Below, one piece after another: positions 1-9,309 of a stretch of DNA of 64,000 nt (the first letter of the stretch is position 1; the number at the start of each line of letters is the position of its first letter). Below the pieces are notes generated by a model. It had not been told where the DNA came from, searched no databases, and was given only the letters and a program-made list of their open reading frames with translations. A program made the translations under genes and the position numbers. Source of the DNA: Vogesella alkaliphila. Lineage in GTDB: Bacteria > Pseudomonadota > Gammaproteobacteria > Burkholderiales > Chromobacteriaceae. The stretch covers positions 50,809 through 114,808 of the forward strand of contig NZ_BMYW01000012.1 of assembly GCF_014652475.1 (NCBI RefSeq). Reading direction: 5' to 3'.

Positions 1-383
1 AGGCTCAAGCAACCTACCCGGGTACAGCGCGGGCCACGCCAATGTACCCCTATTTGGTCTTGCTCCGGATGGGGTTTAGCCTGCCGTCCGTATCGCTACG
101 TCCGCGGTGCGCTCTTACCGCACCTTTTCACCCTTGCCTGTGCCGCTGTCAGCGGGCTGGCGAACCAGCACTAACGCAAAACGTACGCTGCACGCAGCGC
201 GTATTCTGCCCTGAACAGTACGATGCGCACCCTTGCGGGTGACACATCCGGCCATCGGCGGTTCAGCTCTCTGTTCCACTTTCCGTCGCCTCACGACGCC
301 TGGCCGTTAGCCAGCATCCTGCCCTTTGGAGCCCGGACTTTCCTCCCCGTGCAAGCACGCGGCGACTGCCTGGCCGACTTCCC
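1..383 (-). ncRNA. rnpB: RNase P RNA (3' end cut by window edge)
   Basis: This is the catalytic RNA of ribonuclease P, which trims the 5' leader of tRNA precursors. Read on the minus strand it shows the conserved bacterial type A landmarks in order: GGGGAGGAAAGTCCGGGCTCC-like core near 330-350, ACAGAGAG near 270, AAGGGTGAAAAGGTGCGG near 120-140, GAGCAAGACCAAATAGGGG near 50-70 and the final CCCGGGTAGGTTGCTTGAGCC. The last few tens of bases run off the left edge. The segment at about 165-245, where P12 and its neighbours lie, is long and carries an extra GC-rich hairpin. The 5' end is inferred from alignment to the E. coli RNA and may be off by a few bases. The short reading frames here are spurious. 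Confidence 0.96.
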
Positions 384-390
384 GGCGCGG

Positions 391-396
391 ATTGTA
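391..396 (-). promoter_or_regulatory. -10 box of the rnpB promoter
   Basis: TACAAT on the minus strand lies about 8 bases before the inferred rnpB 5' end. No good -35 hexamer sits at 17 bases, and the best TTGTCA is 21 bases upstream. Confidence 0.55.
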
Positions 397-491
397 GCGC
401 AAAGCGCCGCCCGGCACTGACAATTATCAATCCGCCTCCGCACGCGGCTCCCTATACTGTTCCTCCCCCCACCGCCCCCCGCAGCCGCTTC

Positions 492-3400
492 ATGACAGAT
501 CACCACAAACTTGCACGATTACAACTGAGCGGCATGCTGGGGCTGGTGCTGATGGTGGTGCTGCTGCTGGCCAGCTACTTTTTCTACCAGCAGTGGCGCG
601 ACTACCGCGACGGCAGCACGGTGGTGGCGGCCGAGGCGCGGCTGCGCGGCCAGACCTTCCTCAAGGCCTACGGCGACCATGCCGGCAACTCGCTGGAGAC
701 GCTGTACTCGCAGACGCAGGACATCCTGCGCCAGCGCCTGCGCGAGCAGGTCGACCAGGCCTACGCGCTGGCCGACAGCCTGTACCGCCGCCATCACCGC
801 CGCCTCGGCACCGCGGCGACACAGCGCGAGATCGTGGAAAGCCTGCGCCCGCTGCGCTACTTCGGCGGCCGCGGCTACTACTTCATCGACACCCTGGACG
901 GCGACTGCGTGCTGCTGCCGACCAGCCCGCAGCGCGAGGGCCGCAACCTGCTCGACAACCAGGACGACCAGGGCGCCTACATCATGCGCAAGCTGCTGCT
1001 GTCGGTGGACAACCGCGCCGGCAACGGCTTTGCCAGCTACCGCTGGTACCGTCCCGGCGAGACGCTGATGTCGGAAAAGATCGCCTACTCGCGCCGCTTC
1101 GAGCCCTTCGGCTGGCTGATCGGCGGCGGCGAGTACGTGCTGAACGTGGAAGAAGACCTGCAGCAGCAGGCGCTGCAGACGCTGGCGCAGATGCCGGTCG
1201 GCGAGCGCGGCTTCTTCGCCGTCTTCGACAGCAACGGCCGCCTGCGCCAGCTGCCGGGCCAGCGCGGCTTCGCGCTGCCCGCCGCGCTGCAGCAGCAGCT
1301 GGCGGCCACGCCGCAGGGCTATTTCGTCGACTTCGACCATGCTGCCACCCGCTACAGCGCCTACGTGGCCGTGGTGCCGTCGTGGCAGTGGCGGGTGGTC
1401 AGCATCATCCCCGAGCAGGAGCTGACGCTGTCCGGCGCCGCGCAGGCGCAGGCGCTGGGCGAGAAGACCCGCAACCGGGTGCTGACCACGCTGCTGATCC
1501 TGACCCTGGCGCTGTGCCTGGCGTGGCTGTTCTCGGTGCACTTCAGCCGCTGGCTGGGCGCGCTGATCGCGCAGTACCGGCAGCGGCTGCAGGCGTCGCA
1601 GCGGCAGGTGGAGGACAAGGCGCGCGAGATCGAGCTGACGCGCCACATGAGCGACAGCGCCGCCGACGCCATCGTGCTGCTCAACGCGCAGGGCCGCGTG
1701 GTGTACCACAACGAGGCGGCCCGGCACTGCTTCGGCGCCGGCAACGAGTACCGCATGGCGGAGCTGTTCGAGGCGCGCTACAGCGGCGGCCAGCCGCACT
1801 ACCTGCGCCGCCTGCCCGGCGGCGACGGCGAGGTGACGCTGGAGATCACCCTCACCGGCCTCAGCTACCAGGGCGAGCACTACCGCTGCGCCACCGCGCG
1901 CGACATCAGCGCCCGCGTCAGCCACGAACGGCAGCAAAGGTTGGCCGCAACGGTGTTCGAGGCCAGCTCGGAGGCGATCCTGATCACCGACGCCGACAGC
2001 CGCATCATCGCCGTCAACCGCGCCTTCAGCGACATCACCGGCTACAGCGAGGCCCAGGCGCTGGGCAACACCCCGGCGCTGCTAGGCTCCGGCCGCCACG
2101 ACGCCGCCTTCTACCGCGACATGTGGAACCACCTGCACGCGCGCGGCTACTGGAGCGGCGAGATCTGGAACCGGCGCCAGAGCGGCGAGATCTACCCGGA
2201 GTGGCTGACCATCAACCAGGTACGCAACGGCGACGGCGGCGTCAGCCACTACGTGGCGCTGTTCTCCGATATCAGCGAGCGCAAGGCCACCGAGGCGCGG
2301 GTGCAGCACCTGGCCGAGTACGACTTCCTGACCAACCTGCCCAACCGCCTGCTGCTGCACGACCGCCTGCAGCAGTCGCTGCACCTGGCCGAGCGCAAGC
2401 AGCACGCGGTGGCGGTGCTGTTCATGGACCTCGACCGCTTCAAGAACGTCAACGACAGCCTCGGCCACGACGCCGGCGACGAGCTGTTGCGCCAGGTCGC
2501 CGGCCGCACCCAGCACATGCTGCGCGAGATGGACACCGTCGGCCGCACCGGCGGCGACGAATTCGTGATCATCCTGCCGGAACTGTCCGGCAGCGCGCAG
2601 GCCGGCATGGTCGCCGAGCGCGTGCTGCAGGTACTGGAGGCGCCGTTCACCATCCAGGGCCACACGCTGGTGATCAGCGCCAGCATCGGCATCGCGGTGG
2701 CGCCGGCCGACGGCAACAGCCCGGAAGTGCTGCTCAAGAATGCCGACATGGCGATGTACCAGGCCAAGGCCAGCGGCCGCAACGCGTTCCGCTTCTTCAG
2801 CCCCAGCATGACCGCCGAGGTCAGCGAGCGGCTGCTGCTGGAAAACCAGCTGCGCCTGGCGCTGGCGCAGCAGCAGTTCTATCTCGAGCTGCAGCCCAAG
2901 TACCACATCGCCAGCCGCCGCCTCAACGGCTTCGAGGCGCTGCTGCGCTGGCGCCAGCCGGACGGCAGCCTGGTGTCGCCGGCGCGCTTCATCCCGGTGG
3001 CCGAGGATTCCGGCGTGATCACCGAGCTGGGGCTGTGGGTGCTGGAACAGGCCTGCCGCACCGCGACGGAGTGGGTGCGCCACGGCCGGCAGCTGACCAT
3101 CGCCGTCAACGTGTCGGCGCGGCAGCTGACCCACGGCGACTTCTGCGCCGAGGTGGCGCGGGTGCTGCGCGACAGCGGCCTGCCGCCGGCGCTGCTGGAG
3201 CTGGAGGTGACCGAGGGTACACTGATCGACTACAGCGGCCCGGTGCGGCAGCAGCTGGCCGGCATCAAGGCGCTGGGGGTGCGGCTGGCGGTGGACGACT
3301 TCGGCACCGGCTACTCCAGCCTCGCCTACCTGAAGAACTTTGCGCCGGACACGGTGAAGATCGACCGCTCCTTCGTCAGCGGGCTACAGCACAACCGCGA

Positions 3401-3608
3401 CAACGCCGCCATCGTGTCCGCCATCATCACCCTGGCGCGCAACCTGGACATGGAGTCGCTGGCCGAAGGCGTGGAGACCGAGGCCGAGCTGGCGGCGCTG
3501 CAGGCGCTGGGCTGCGACACGGTGCAGGGCTACCTCACCGGCCGCCCGCTGGCGGTCAACGACGCGCTGGCGCTGTGCCGGCTGCAGGCCGCGGCCAGCG
3601 CGGCCTGA
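492..3608 (+). CDS. Membrane Cache-PAS-PAS-GGDEF-EAL cyclic-di-GMP protein
   Basis: A 1038-residue inner-membrane signalling protein likely to make and/or degrade cyclic di-GMP. Order: TM segment about residues 13-32; a periplasmic Cache region (FGGRGYYFIDTLDG, then FEPFGWLIGGGEYV); a second TM about 332-352; two PAS-like regions about 380-480 and 490-605; GGDEF with intact RTGGDEF at 687-691; EAL with intact EALLRW at 815 and DDFGTGYSS about 935. Both catalytic signatures look complete, so the protein may be bifunctional, or one domain may only bind nucleotide. The first PAS region carries one copy of the iterated GCGGCCAAC motif (near 1936). The start is the first ATG before the TM helix; no strong Shine-Dalgarno is visible. 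It diverges from rnpB. The ligand is unknown. Confidence 0.93.
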   Translation: MTDHHKLARLQLSGMLGLVLMVVLLLASYFFYQQWRDYRDGSTVVAAEARLRGQTFLKAYGDHAGNSLETLYSQTQDILRQRLREQVDQAYALADSLYRRHHRRLGTAATQREIVESLRPLRYFGGRGYYFIDTLDGDCVLLPTSPQREGRNLLDNQDDQGAYIMRKLLLSVDNRAGNGFASYRWYRPGETLMSEKIAYSRRFEPFGWLIGGGEYVLNVEEDLQQQALQTLAQMPVGERGFFAVFDSNGRLRQLPGQRGFALPAALQQQLAATPQGYFVDFDHAATRYSAYVAVVPSWQWRVVSIIPEQELTLSGAAQAQALGEKTRNRVLTTLLILTLALCLAWLFSVHFSRWLGALIAQYRQRLQASQRQVEDKAREIELTRHMSDSAADAIVLLNAQGRVVYHNEAARHCFGAGNEYRMAELFEARYSGGQPHYLRRLPGGDGEVTLEITLTGLSYQGEHYRCATARDISARVSHERQQRLAATVFEASSEAILITDADSRIIAVNRAFSDITGYSEAQALGNTPALLGSGRHDAAFYRDMWNHLHARGYWSGEIWNRRQSGEIYPEWLTINQVRNGDGGVSHYVALFSDISERKATEARVQHLAEYDFLTNLPNRLLLHDRLQQSLHLAERKQHAVAVLFMDLDRFKNVNDSLGHDAGDELLRQVAGRTQHMLREMDTVGRTGGDEFVIILPELSGSAQAGMVAERVLQVLEAPFTIQGHTLVISASIGIAVAPADGNSPEVLLKNADMAMYQAKASGRNAFRFFSPSMTAEVSERLLLENQLRLALAQQQFYLELQPKYHIASRRLNGFEALLRWRQPDGSLVSPARFIPVAEDSGVITELGLWVLEQACRTATEWVRHGRQLTIAVNVSARQLTHGDFCAEVARVLRDSGLPPALLELEVTEGTLIDYSGPVRQQLAGIKALGVRLAVDDFGTGYSSLAYLKNFAPDTVKIDRSFVSGLQHNRDNAAIVSAIITLARNLDMESLAEGVETEAELAALQALGCDTVQGYLTGRPLAVNDALALCRLQAAASAA

Positions 3609-3612
3609 GTCC

Positions 3613-6600
3613 TCAGTCGAAGCGGCGGGTGTAGCGCACTTCCGTCGACGCGTCGCGACCGGCGCGGCCGATCAGTGACAGCGTGCGCGACAGCTGGTAG
3701 CTGACCTTCAGCGCCTGCTCCGCGCTCTTCAGCCCGTACTCGTAGCCGACGTACAGCTCGCGCGTCAGCTGCTTGCCCAGCGTCACCACCTGCTCCGCCG
3801 GGCTGACCACGCCGGCGCTGCTGGTGCTTTCCGCCCGCGACTGCACGCCGATGTCGTCGAACAGCCCGACCTGGTCGTTGATCAGGCCGGCGAGCAGGCC
3901 GCCGGCCGCGGCACCGGCGCCACCGGTGTCGTCGCCGGCCGCGGCGGCGCGGCCCAGCACCAGCCACGACAGCTTGTCCTTCTCCGACATCGCCTCGTCC
4001 GCCACCAGCTTCACCGTCGGCGTCAGCAGCGCGCCGCGCACCTCGACCCCGGCGCCGACCGGCGAGAAGCGGCGCGTGGCGCGCAGGTCCAGCGCCGGGT
4101 TGTCCAGCGGCCCGCTGAAGGTGATCAGGCCGCGGCTGATGTCCAGATCCTGACCGTAGGCCTTGAAGCGGCCCTTGTCGACGCGGATCTGGCCGCGCGC
4201 CTGCAGCGTGCCGCCCTGCTCCGCCAGCAGCCGCACCTCGCCGCCCAGCCACGCCTCCAGCCCGTTGCCGCCGAAGCGCAGCTTGTCGCCCAGCGCGATG
4301 CGCAGGTCCAGCGCCAGCGGCCAGCGGTTGCCGGCGTCGTCGACCACCTCGCGCCCCAGCACCACCACGTCGTCGGACAGGCGCGGCCCGCCCAGTTTCG
4401 GGATGTCGATGCGGCCCTCGTCGACGCCGAGGTTGCCGCTCAGCGTCACCACCCGCTGCCGCACCTCGACGCGGCTGCGCCCGGACAGCAGCAGGCGCCG
4501 CCCCGGCCGCTCCAGCGCGGCGAAGCGCTTGAAGTCCAGCAGCAGCAACACGTCCGGCGTCGCCTGGAACAGGTCGATGCGACCGCTGCCGCTCAGCTCG
4601 CCCTGCTTGCCGAAGCGCAGGCTGTCGATCAGCAGCTGCTGGCCGGCCAGCCGCGCCTGCAGCTGGCCCTGCTCCAGGCGGATGCCGTTGCGGCGCTCGA
4701 CAAAGCGCAAGTCGTGGCCCAGCAGCGGCCCGTCCAGCGTTGGCGACGACAGCGTGCCGCCCAGCTGCAGCGTGGCGTCGAGGCTGCCGGACAATTCCAT
4801 GCCCGCCTTCAGCCACGGCTGAGCCTGCGCCAGCGACGGCAACTGCAGCCGCACGCTGCCGGCGAGCGCCGCGTTGGCGACATGGCCGCCGTTGCCCCAC
4901 AGCACGCTGCCGTCGGCGGCGAGCCGGCCGAAGCGGCTGTCCAGCGCCAGCGCCAGCGGCCCGCGTTCGCCGAGGCCCACGCTCAGCGTCGCCCGGCTCA
5001 GCCCCAGCGCCTGCTCGCCGGCCGGCGCCGGCAGCCACACGTCGCCCTGGGTGCGCTGCAGCTCGACGCTGCCTTGCGGCCAACCTTGCGCGCCGTGCAG
5101 CTGCCAGCCGGCGTCGAACACCAGCGTCTGCCGCAAGGGCGGCGTGAACCACGGTGTCAGCGCCGACAGCGCCAGCCCCTGCACCCGCCCCGCGCTGCGC
5201 CAGCCGCCGCCGCGCTGCCAGCCGCTGTCGCCCAGCTGCCACTGCGCGCCCAGCGCCTGCCAGCGGCTGGCCGCCAGCGCCACGTTGGCCGCCCCCGCGC
5301 GCAACGCCACCGGCTGCTGCAGGCGCAGCGGCAGCCAGCCCGTCGCCTCCAGCTGCTGCAGCGTGCCGCGCCAGTTGCTGCCGCCGCGCTCGAAACCGCC
5401 GGTCAGCTGCAGTGCCAGCTGCTGTTCATGCTGTTGCAGGCGGCCGGCGGCGCTCAGCTGCAAGCGGTGCGCGAGGCGGCTGCCGTCGGCCTGCAGGCTC
5501 AGTCGCGCCAGCTGCCTGTCGCCCAGCGCCAGCGCGCGGCCGTCGAGGCGGATGCGCAGCGGGCTGTCGTCGGCGATGCCGCTCTCGCCCTGCAGGCTGA
5601 GGCTGGCCACCGTCAGCGCCCCCGGCAGGCGCAGCTCGCTGGCCTGCAGGTCGGCATGCAGCTGCGGCCGCGCCGGCACGCCGGCCAGGTCCAGCTCGCC
5701 GCGCACCCGCCCGGCGAACGCCGGGCCGAGCAGGCCCAGCTGCGGCGCGTCGAGCAGCATCTGCAGCCGGTCGCCCGGCTTGCCGTAGCTGCCGGCAAGG
5801 CGCAGGCTGTTGCCGCCCAGCTGCAAGCGGCCCTGCAACGCGCGCAACCGCTGCGCCTGCCAGCTGGCCTGCAGCTGGCCGGACAAGGGCGCGCCGGACA
5901 GCGTGCCCGGCGTCAGCTGCAGCCGCAGCTCGCCCTGCGGCGCCTGCGCGAGGCTGGCCCTGGCGCTGAAATTGCCGTTGATATTGCCCACCGGCAGCTG
6001 CGGCGAGATCGCCGCCGGGTTCAGCGCCTCTAGCCTGCCCTGCGCGTCCAGCCGCGGCACCTCGCCCAGCGCCAGCGTGCCGTCCAGCAGCAGCCGGCCG
6101 GCGCCGGTGCCCAGCTGCAGCTGCTGCAATTGCCACTGCTGCGGCGCCGGCATCGCCAGGCCGCCGCGCAAGGACAGCTTGCCGCTGGCCAGCGCCAGGG
6201 CCAGCTGCGGCGCGCGCGCGCTGCCGCTCACGCGGATGTCGCCGCCGACGCGGTGCGACGGCAGGCTGGCCAGCAGCGCCTGGCTGTGGATGCCGTCCAG
6301 GCGCAGCGCCAGCGCCAGCGCGGCGGGGCTGGCGCTGCCGTTCACGGTGACGCGGCCCCCGGCCAGCTCCGCCACCAGATTGTCCAGCTGCAGGGTGTCG
6401 TCGCGGATGCGGAACGGGCCGTACAGCAGCGACAGCGGCAGCCGCTGCGCGCTGAGCGCGCCGGGCTGGTAGTTGATCAGCGACACGCCGCCGTCGAGCA
6501 CGCCGCCCGCGCCCGGCGCCAGCTGCAGCGCGAGGCCCAGCCGCGCCTGCGGCCAGCCCGGCTGCAAGGCCTGCGGGTTGATGCCGCCGACGCGCACGTC

Positions 6601-7440
6601 CAGCTGCTGCAGGCGCTGCAGGGCCTGCGGCGCGAACGGCCGCAGCCGCGCGTTCAGCTCGGCCGACAGACCCAGCGCGCTGACGCTGCCGCTGACGCGC
6701 GGCGCCAGCAGCGTCTGCTGCAGCGTCAGCGCGCCGCGGCTGGCGACGCCCTCCAGCACGCCGTCGTATTCCAGCCGCCCGCCGAGCGCGAACGGCGCGC
6801 TGCTGCCCAGCGCCACGCTGGCGTACATCCGTCCCCACGGGCTGTCCAGCCGGCGCAACACCAGCGCGTGCTGCTGTTGCTGGTAGTAGTAAGCGGCGTC
6901 GAGCGCGCGCAGCAGCGGCGGCGCGTCGCCCAGCTGCAGCGCGTCCAGGCGCAGGCTGTCGATGGCGACGTCCAGCGGCAGGCGCAGGTGGGCCGGCACT
7001 TGCGGCGGCCGGCCGTCGGACGGCTGGCTGCTGTGATAGCGCAGCACGCCCAGGTGCAGCTGCCCGACCTGCAGCTGGCGCTGCCACAGCCGCTGCGGCG
7101 ACCACGCCAGCTGCAGCCGGCTCAGCGCCAGCCGCTGCTGCGGCGTCTGCCAGCGGATGTCTTCCAGCACGAAGCCGTGCCACAGCGTGCCGTGGCTGCG
7201 GCCAACCTTGAGCTGGCCGCCGCTGGCGCGCTCCAAGAGCGGCCACAGGCTGGCGAAGCCGGCCGGGGTGGCGGTGAACCAGGCCAGCGCGCCGCCGAGG
7301 CCGAGCAAGAACAGCAGGATCAGCAGCAACAGCCAGCGCAGCCAACGCAGGCGGCGGCGCGGCGCCGGCGGTGTCGGCGTATCCGGTACCGCGTCGGATG
7401 GCAGGGAGGGGGACGGCAGCAGGTCTTCGGTGTGCGCCAT
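3613..7440 (-). CDS. tamB: Translocation and assembly module protein TamB
   Basis: A 1275-residue inner-membrane-anchored periplasmic protein of the AsmA/TamB (DUF490) bridge-like lipid transport family, which works with TamA in outer-membrane assembly and phospholipid transport. One TM helix follows a basic stretch (about residues 28-55). Next comes a very long, low-complexity beta-rich body of repeating L-x-L-x-G patterns. The C-terminal TamB domain contains GGEVRLLAEQGG, KGRFKAYGQDLDISRG and a final barrel-like tail ending in YTRRFD. Its start ATG overlaps the stop of tamA (TGATG), so the two are translationally coupled. Three motif copies fall in the coding region (near 5080, 5283 and 7196). 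Confidence 0.95.
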   Translation of the reverse strand: MAHTEDLLPSPSLPSDAVPDTPTPPAPRRRLRWLRWLLLLILLFLLGLGGALAWFTATPAGFASLWPLLERASGGQLKVGRSHGTLWHGFVLEDIRWQTPQQRLALSRLQLAWSPQRLWQRQLQVGQLHLGVLRYHSSQPSDGRPPQVPAHLRLPLDVAIDSLRLDALQLGDAPPLLRALDAAYYYQQQQHALVLRRLDSPWGRMYASVALGSSAPFALGGRLEYDGVLEGVASRGALTLQQTLLAPRVSGSVSALGLSAELNARLRPFAPQALQRLQQLDVRVGGINPQALQPGWPQARLGLALQLAPGAGGVLDGGVSLINYQPGALSAQRLPLSLLYGPFRIRDDTLQLDNLVAELAGGRVTVNGSASPAALALALRLDGIHSQALLASLPSHRVGGDIRVSGSARAPQLALALASGKLSLRGGLAMPAPQQWQLQQLQLGTGAGRLLLDGTLALGEVPRLDAQGRLEALNPAAISPQLPVGNINGNFSARASLAQAPQGELRLQLTPGTLSGAPLSGQLQASWQAQRLRALQGRLQLGGNSLRLAGSYGKPGDRLQMLLDAPQLGLLGPAFAGRVRGELDLAGVPARPQLHADLQASELRLPGALTVASLSLQGESGIADDSPLRIRLDGRALALGDRQLARLSLQADGSRLAHRLQLSAAGRLQQHEQQLALQLTGGFERGGSNWRGTLQQLEATGWLPLRLQQPVALRAGAANVALAASRWQALGAQWQLGDSGWQRGGGWRSAGRVQGLALSALTPWFTPPLRQTLVFDAGWQLHGAQGWPQGSVELQRTQGDVWLPAPAGEQALGLSRATLSVGLGERGPLALALDSRFGRLAADGSVLWGNGGHVANAALAGSVRLQLPSLAQAQPWLKAGMELSGSLDATLQLGGTLSSPTLDGPLLGHDLRFVERRNGIRLEQGQLQARLAGQQLLIDSLRFGKQGELSGSGRIDLFQATPDVLLLLDFKRFAALERPGRRLLLSGRSRVEVRQRVVTLSGNLGVDEGRIDIPKLGGPRLSDDVVVLGREVVDDAGNRWPLALDLRIALGDKLRFGGNGLEAWLGGEVRLLAEQGGTLQARGQIRVDKGRFKAYGQDLDISRGLITFSGPLDNPALDLRATRRFSPVGAGVEVRGALLTPTVKLVADEAMSEKDKLSWLVLGRAAAAGDDTGGAGAAAGGLLAGLINDQVGLFDDIGVQSRAESTSSAGVVSPAEQVVTLGKQLTRELYVGYEYGLKSAEQALKVSYQLSRTLSLIGRAGRDASTEVRYTRRFD

Positions 7441-9155
7441 CAGAAGGCCAGCCCCAGGTTGAGGTTCCAGCGCCAGCGCTGGTCGCGCGCGCCGTAGGCG
7501 ATGTCGAACGCCAGCGGCGCCAGCGGGCTGAGCCAGCGCACGCCGACCCCCTGCGCGCGCGCCAGGCGCCAGCTCTGCCAGCTGTCGGCGGCGTCACCGG
7601 CGTCGACGAACGCCGCCAGCCGCCACGCCGGCGTCAGCGGGTACTGGTATTCCAGCGTCGCGGTGGCCAGCACGCGACCGCCGGTGACCGCGCCGCTGTC
7701 CGGATTGACGATGCCCAGGCTCTGGTAGTCGTAGCCGCGCACGCTGCCGACGCCGCCGGCCTTGAACAGGCGCGACGCCGGCACCTGCAGCGCGTCGTCG
7801 GCCCACACCTGGCCCAGCTCCAGCCGCGTGAGCCAGGTGCCGCGCATGAAGGACGGGCTCCAGTACAGCGCGCCGCGGCCGTAGCCGCGCAGGAAGCGGG
7901 TGTCCGCCGCCAGCCCGGCACCGGAAACATGCCCCTCCAGCAGGTAGCCGGCCGCGGGGCGCAGCGGGTTGTCCACCGCACGCTTCGCCCAGCCGTAGGA
8001 CAGCACCAGCGCCTTGTTGTCGCGGGTGGCCTCGCCCTCAATCTGCTCGCGTTCGATCAGGTATTCCACGCCGAAGCGGGCCTCGATATTGTCGCGCTGG
8101 CGGATGCGGAACAGGCCCAGCTCGGTGGCGTCGGTGACGGTCAGGTTCTGCTCGGCGTGGCGCTGCTGCAGGTTGAGGCTGTGCGCGTAGCCGTCGCCGC
8201 CGCGCGAGAAGCCGAGGCCCAGATCCAGCTGCTGCCGCGACTTCTTCCAGTCGTAGGCCACCGAGCCGGTATAGCCGCGGCGCAGCAGGTTGTAGTGTTC
8301 GTAACCGAGGCGGGTGCCGGCGCCGTCGCCGGTGCTGTAGTTGAGGCCGACCTCCAGCTTCTGCCGCTGCTGCTCGCTCAGGGTGATGCCCAGCGGCACG
8401 GTGTCGTCGTGCAGCTGCTCCCACAGCGGCGCCACCACCACGCCGGTGAAGTGCGGATCGCTCTCCAGCGCCGCCTGCAACGCCACCAGCGACGGCTGCG
8501 AGTACGGCGCGCCGGGCGCGAAATCGGCCATGCCGCTGACGATGCTCGCCGGATAGCGCTGCAGGCCGTCGATGCGGAAGTCGCCGAAGCGGATCAGCGG
8601 CCCGCTGTCCACCGTCAGCGTCACCCGCGCCTGGCGGCTGGCCGGATCGATGCGCACCTGCGCGGCGGTGAGCCTGGCCTGCGGGAAGCGGTCGAGCAGG
8701 AAGGGGCGCAGCGCCGCCTTCTTGCTGTTGTCCCAGTCGTCCTGGCGGAACACTGCGCCCTCCGGCAGCGCCCAGTCTTCCATCACCCTGGAAAGAAAAC
8801 GGCTGTAGTCCGCCTGCTGCCGCACCGGCCCCTGCAGCGTGACATCGACCGCGCTGACGATCACCGGCGCGCCGGGCTGCACCCGCACCCGCACCGTGTC
8901 GCCGTCGCGGCTGACCTTCACCTCGCTGTCGAAATAGCCCTCGGTCTCCAGCAGCGCGCGCGCCTCGGCCGGGGTGCCGGCCACGATGCTGTCCAGGTCC
9001 TGCGCCGTCAGCCCTTCGTCCTGCTGCAGCGTGTACAGGTCGAGGTTGCCGCGCAACAGCGCGTCCAGCTCCGACGGCGCCTCCAGCTCGACGCGGTAAT
9101 CCAGCGCGTGGGCAGTCAGGGGCAGGCAGGCAAGCAGGAACAGGACGCGATACAT
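7440..9155 (-). CDS. tamA: Outer-membrane BamA-family protein TamA
   Basis: A 571-residue Omp85 protein: signal peptide (MYRVLFLLACLPLTAHA), three POTRA domains in the first half, and a 16-strand barrel domain with the family landmarks VRGYDYQSLG, GGRVLATATLEYQYPL and the terminal phenylalanine LNLGLAF. TamA is the outer-membrane partner of TamB and promotes assembly of autotransporters and other barrel proteins. The ATG at 9153-9155 was chosen over an upstream in-frame start because the signal peptide begins there. It is first in a two-gene operon with tamB. Confidence 0.94.
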   Translation of the reverse strand: MYRVLFLLACLPLTAHALDYRVELEAPSELDALLRGNLDLYTLQQDEGLTAQDLDSIVAGTPAEARALLETEGYFDSEVKVSRDGDTVRVRVQPGAPVIVSAVDVTLQGPVRQQADYSRFLSRVMEDWALPEGAVFRQDDWDNSKKAALRPFLLDRFPQARLTAAQVRIDPASRQARVTLTVDSGPLIRFGDFRIDGLQRYPASIVSGMADFAPGAPYSQPSLVALQAALESDPHFTGVVVAPLWEQLHDDTVPLGITLSEQQRQKLEVGLNYSTGDGAGTRLGYEHYNLLRRGYTGSVAYDWKKSRQQLDLGLGFSRGGDGYAHSLNLQQRHAEQNLTVTDATELGLFRIRQRDNIEARFGVEYLIEREQIEGEATRDNKALVLSYGWAKRAVDNPLRPAAGYLLEGHVSGAGLAADTRFLRGYGRGALYWSPSFMRGTWLTRLELGQVWADDALQVPASRLFKAGGVGSVRGYDYQSLGIVNPDSGAVTGGRVLATATLEYQYPLTPAWRLAAFVDAGDAADSWQSWRLARAQGVGVRWLSPLAPLAFDIAYGARDQRWRWNLNLGLAF

Positions 9156-9309
9156 GGGCGGACAATCGGAAGGTGGGTGGGCAAGCGCCCATGGTAGTGC
9201 AGTTGCCGCGCGATGAAAAATGACATTCACACGACCAGTGTCCTGCAACAGACCATCGCCGGCGCGGACCGTTCCCGCTGCGGCCAACCTTGCCGGCGCC
9301 GACCGCCGC
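9156..9309. other. Intergenic region with one iterated motif
   Basis: This 154-base gap upstream of tamA and downstream of the EamA gene holds one CTGCGGCCAACCTTGCC copy near 9278-9294. No convincing promoter or terminator hairpin was seen. Confidence 0.5.

Noticed and set aside
42..506. Short frames at the left edge
   Set aside because: They lie in the RNase P RNA gene or its promoter.
593..3634. A 1013-residue frame on the plus strand overlapping the c-di-GMP gene
   Set aside because: It is a +1 shadow, rich in Arg, Ala, Pro and Gly with no domain; the overlapping frame has complete Cache, GGDEF and EAL domains.
4714..6033. Long plus-strand frames opposite tamB and tamA
   Set aside because: They are Arg/Gln/Ala-rich antisense shadows of GC-rich genes; no motif or ribosome site.
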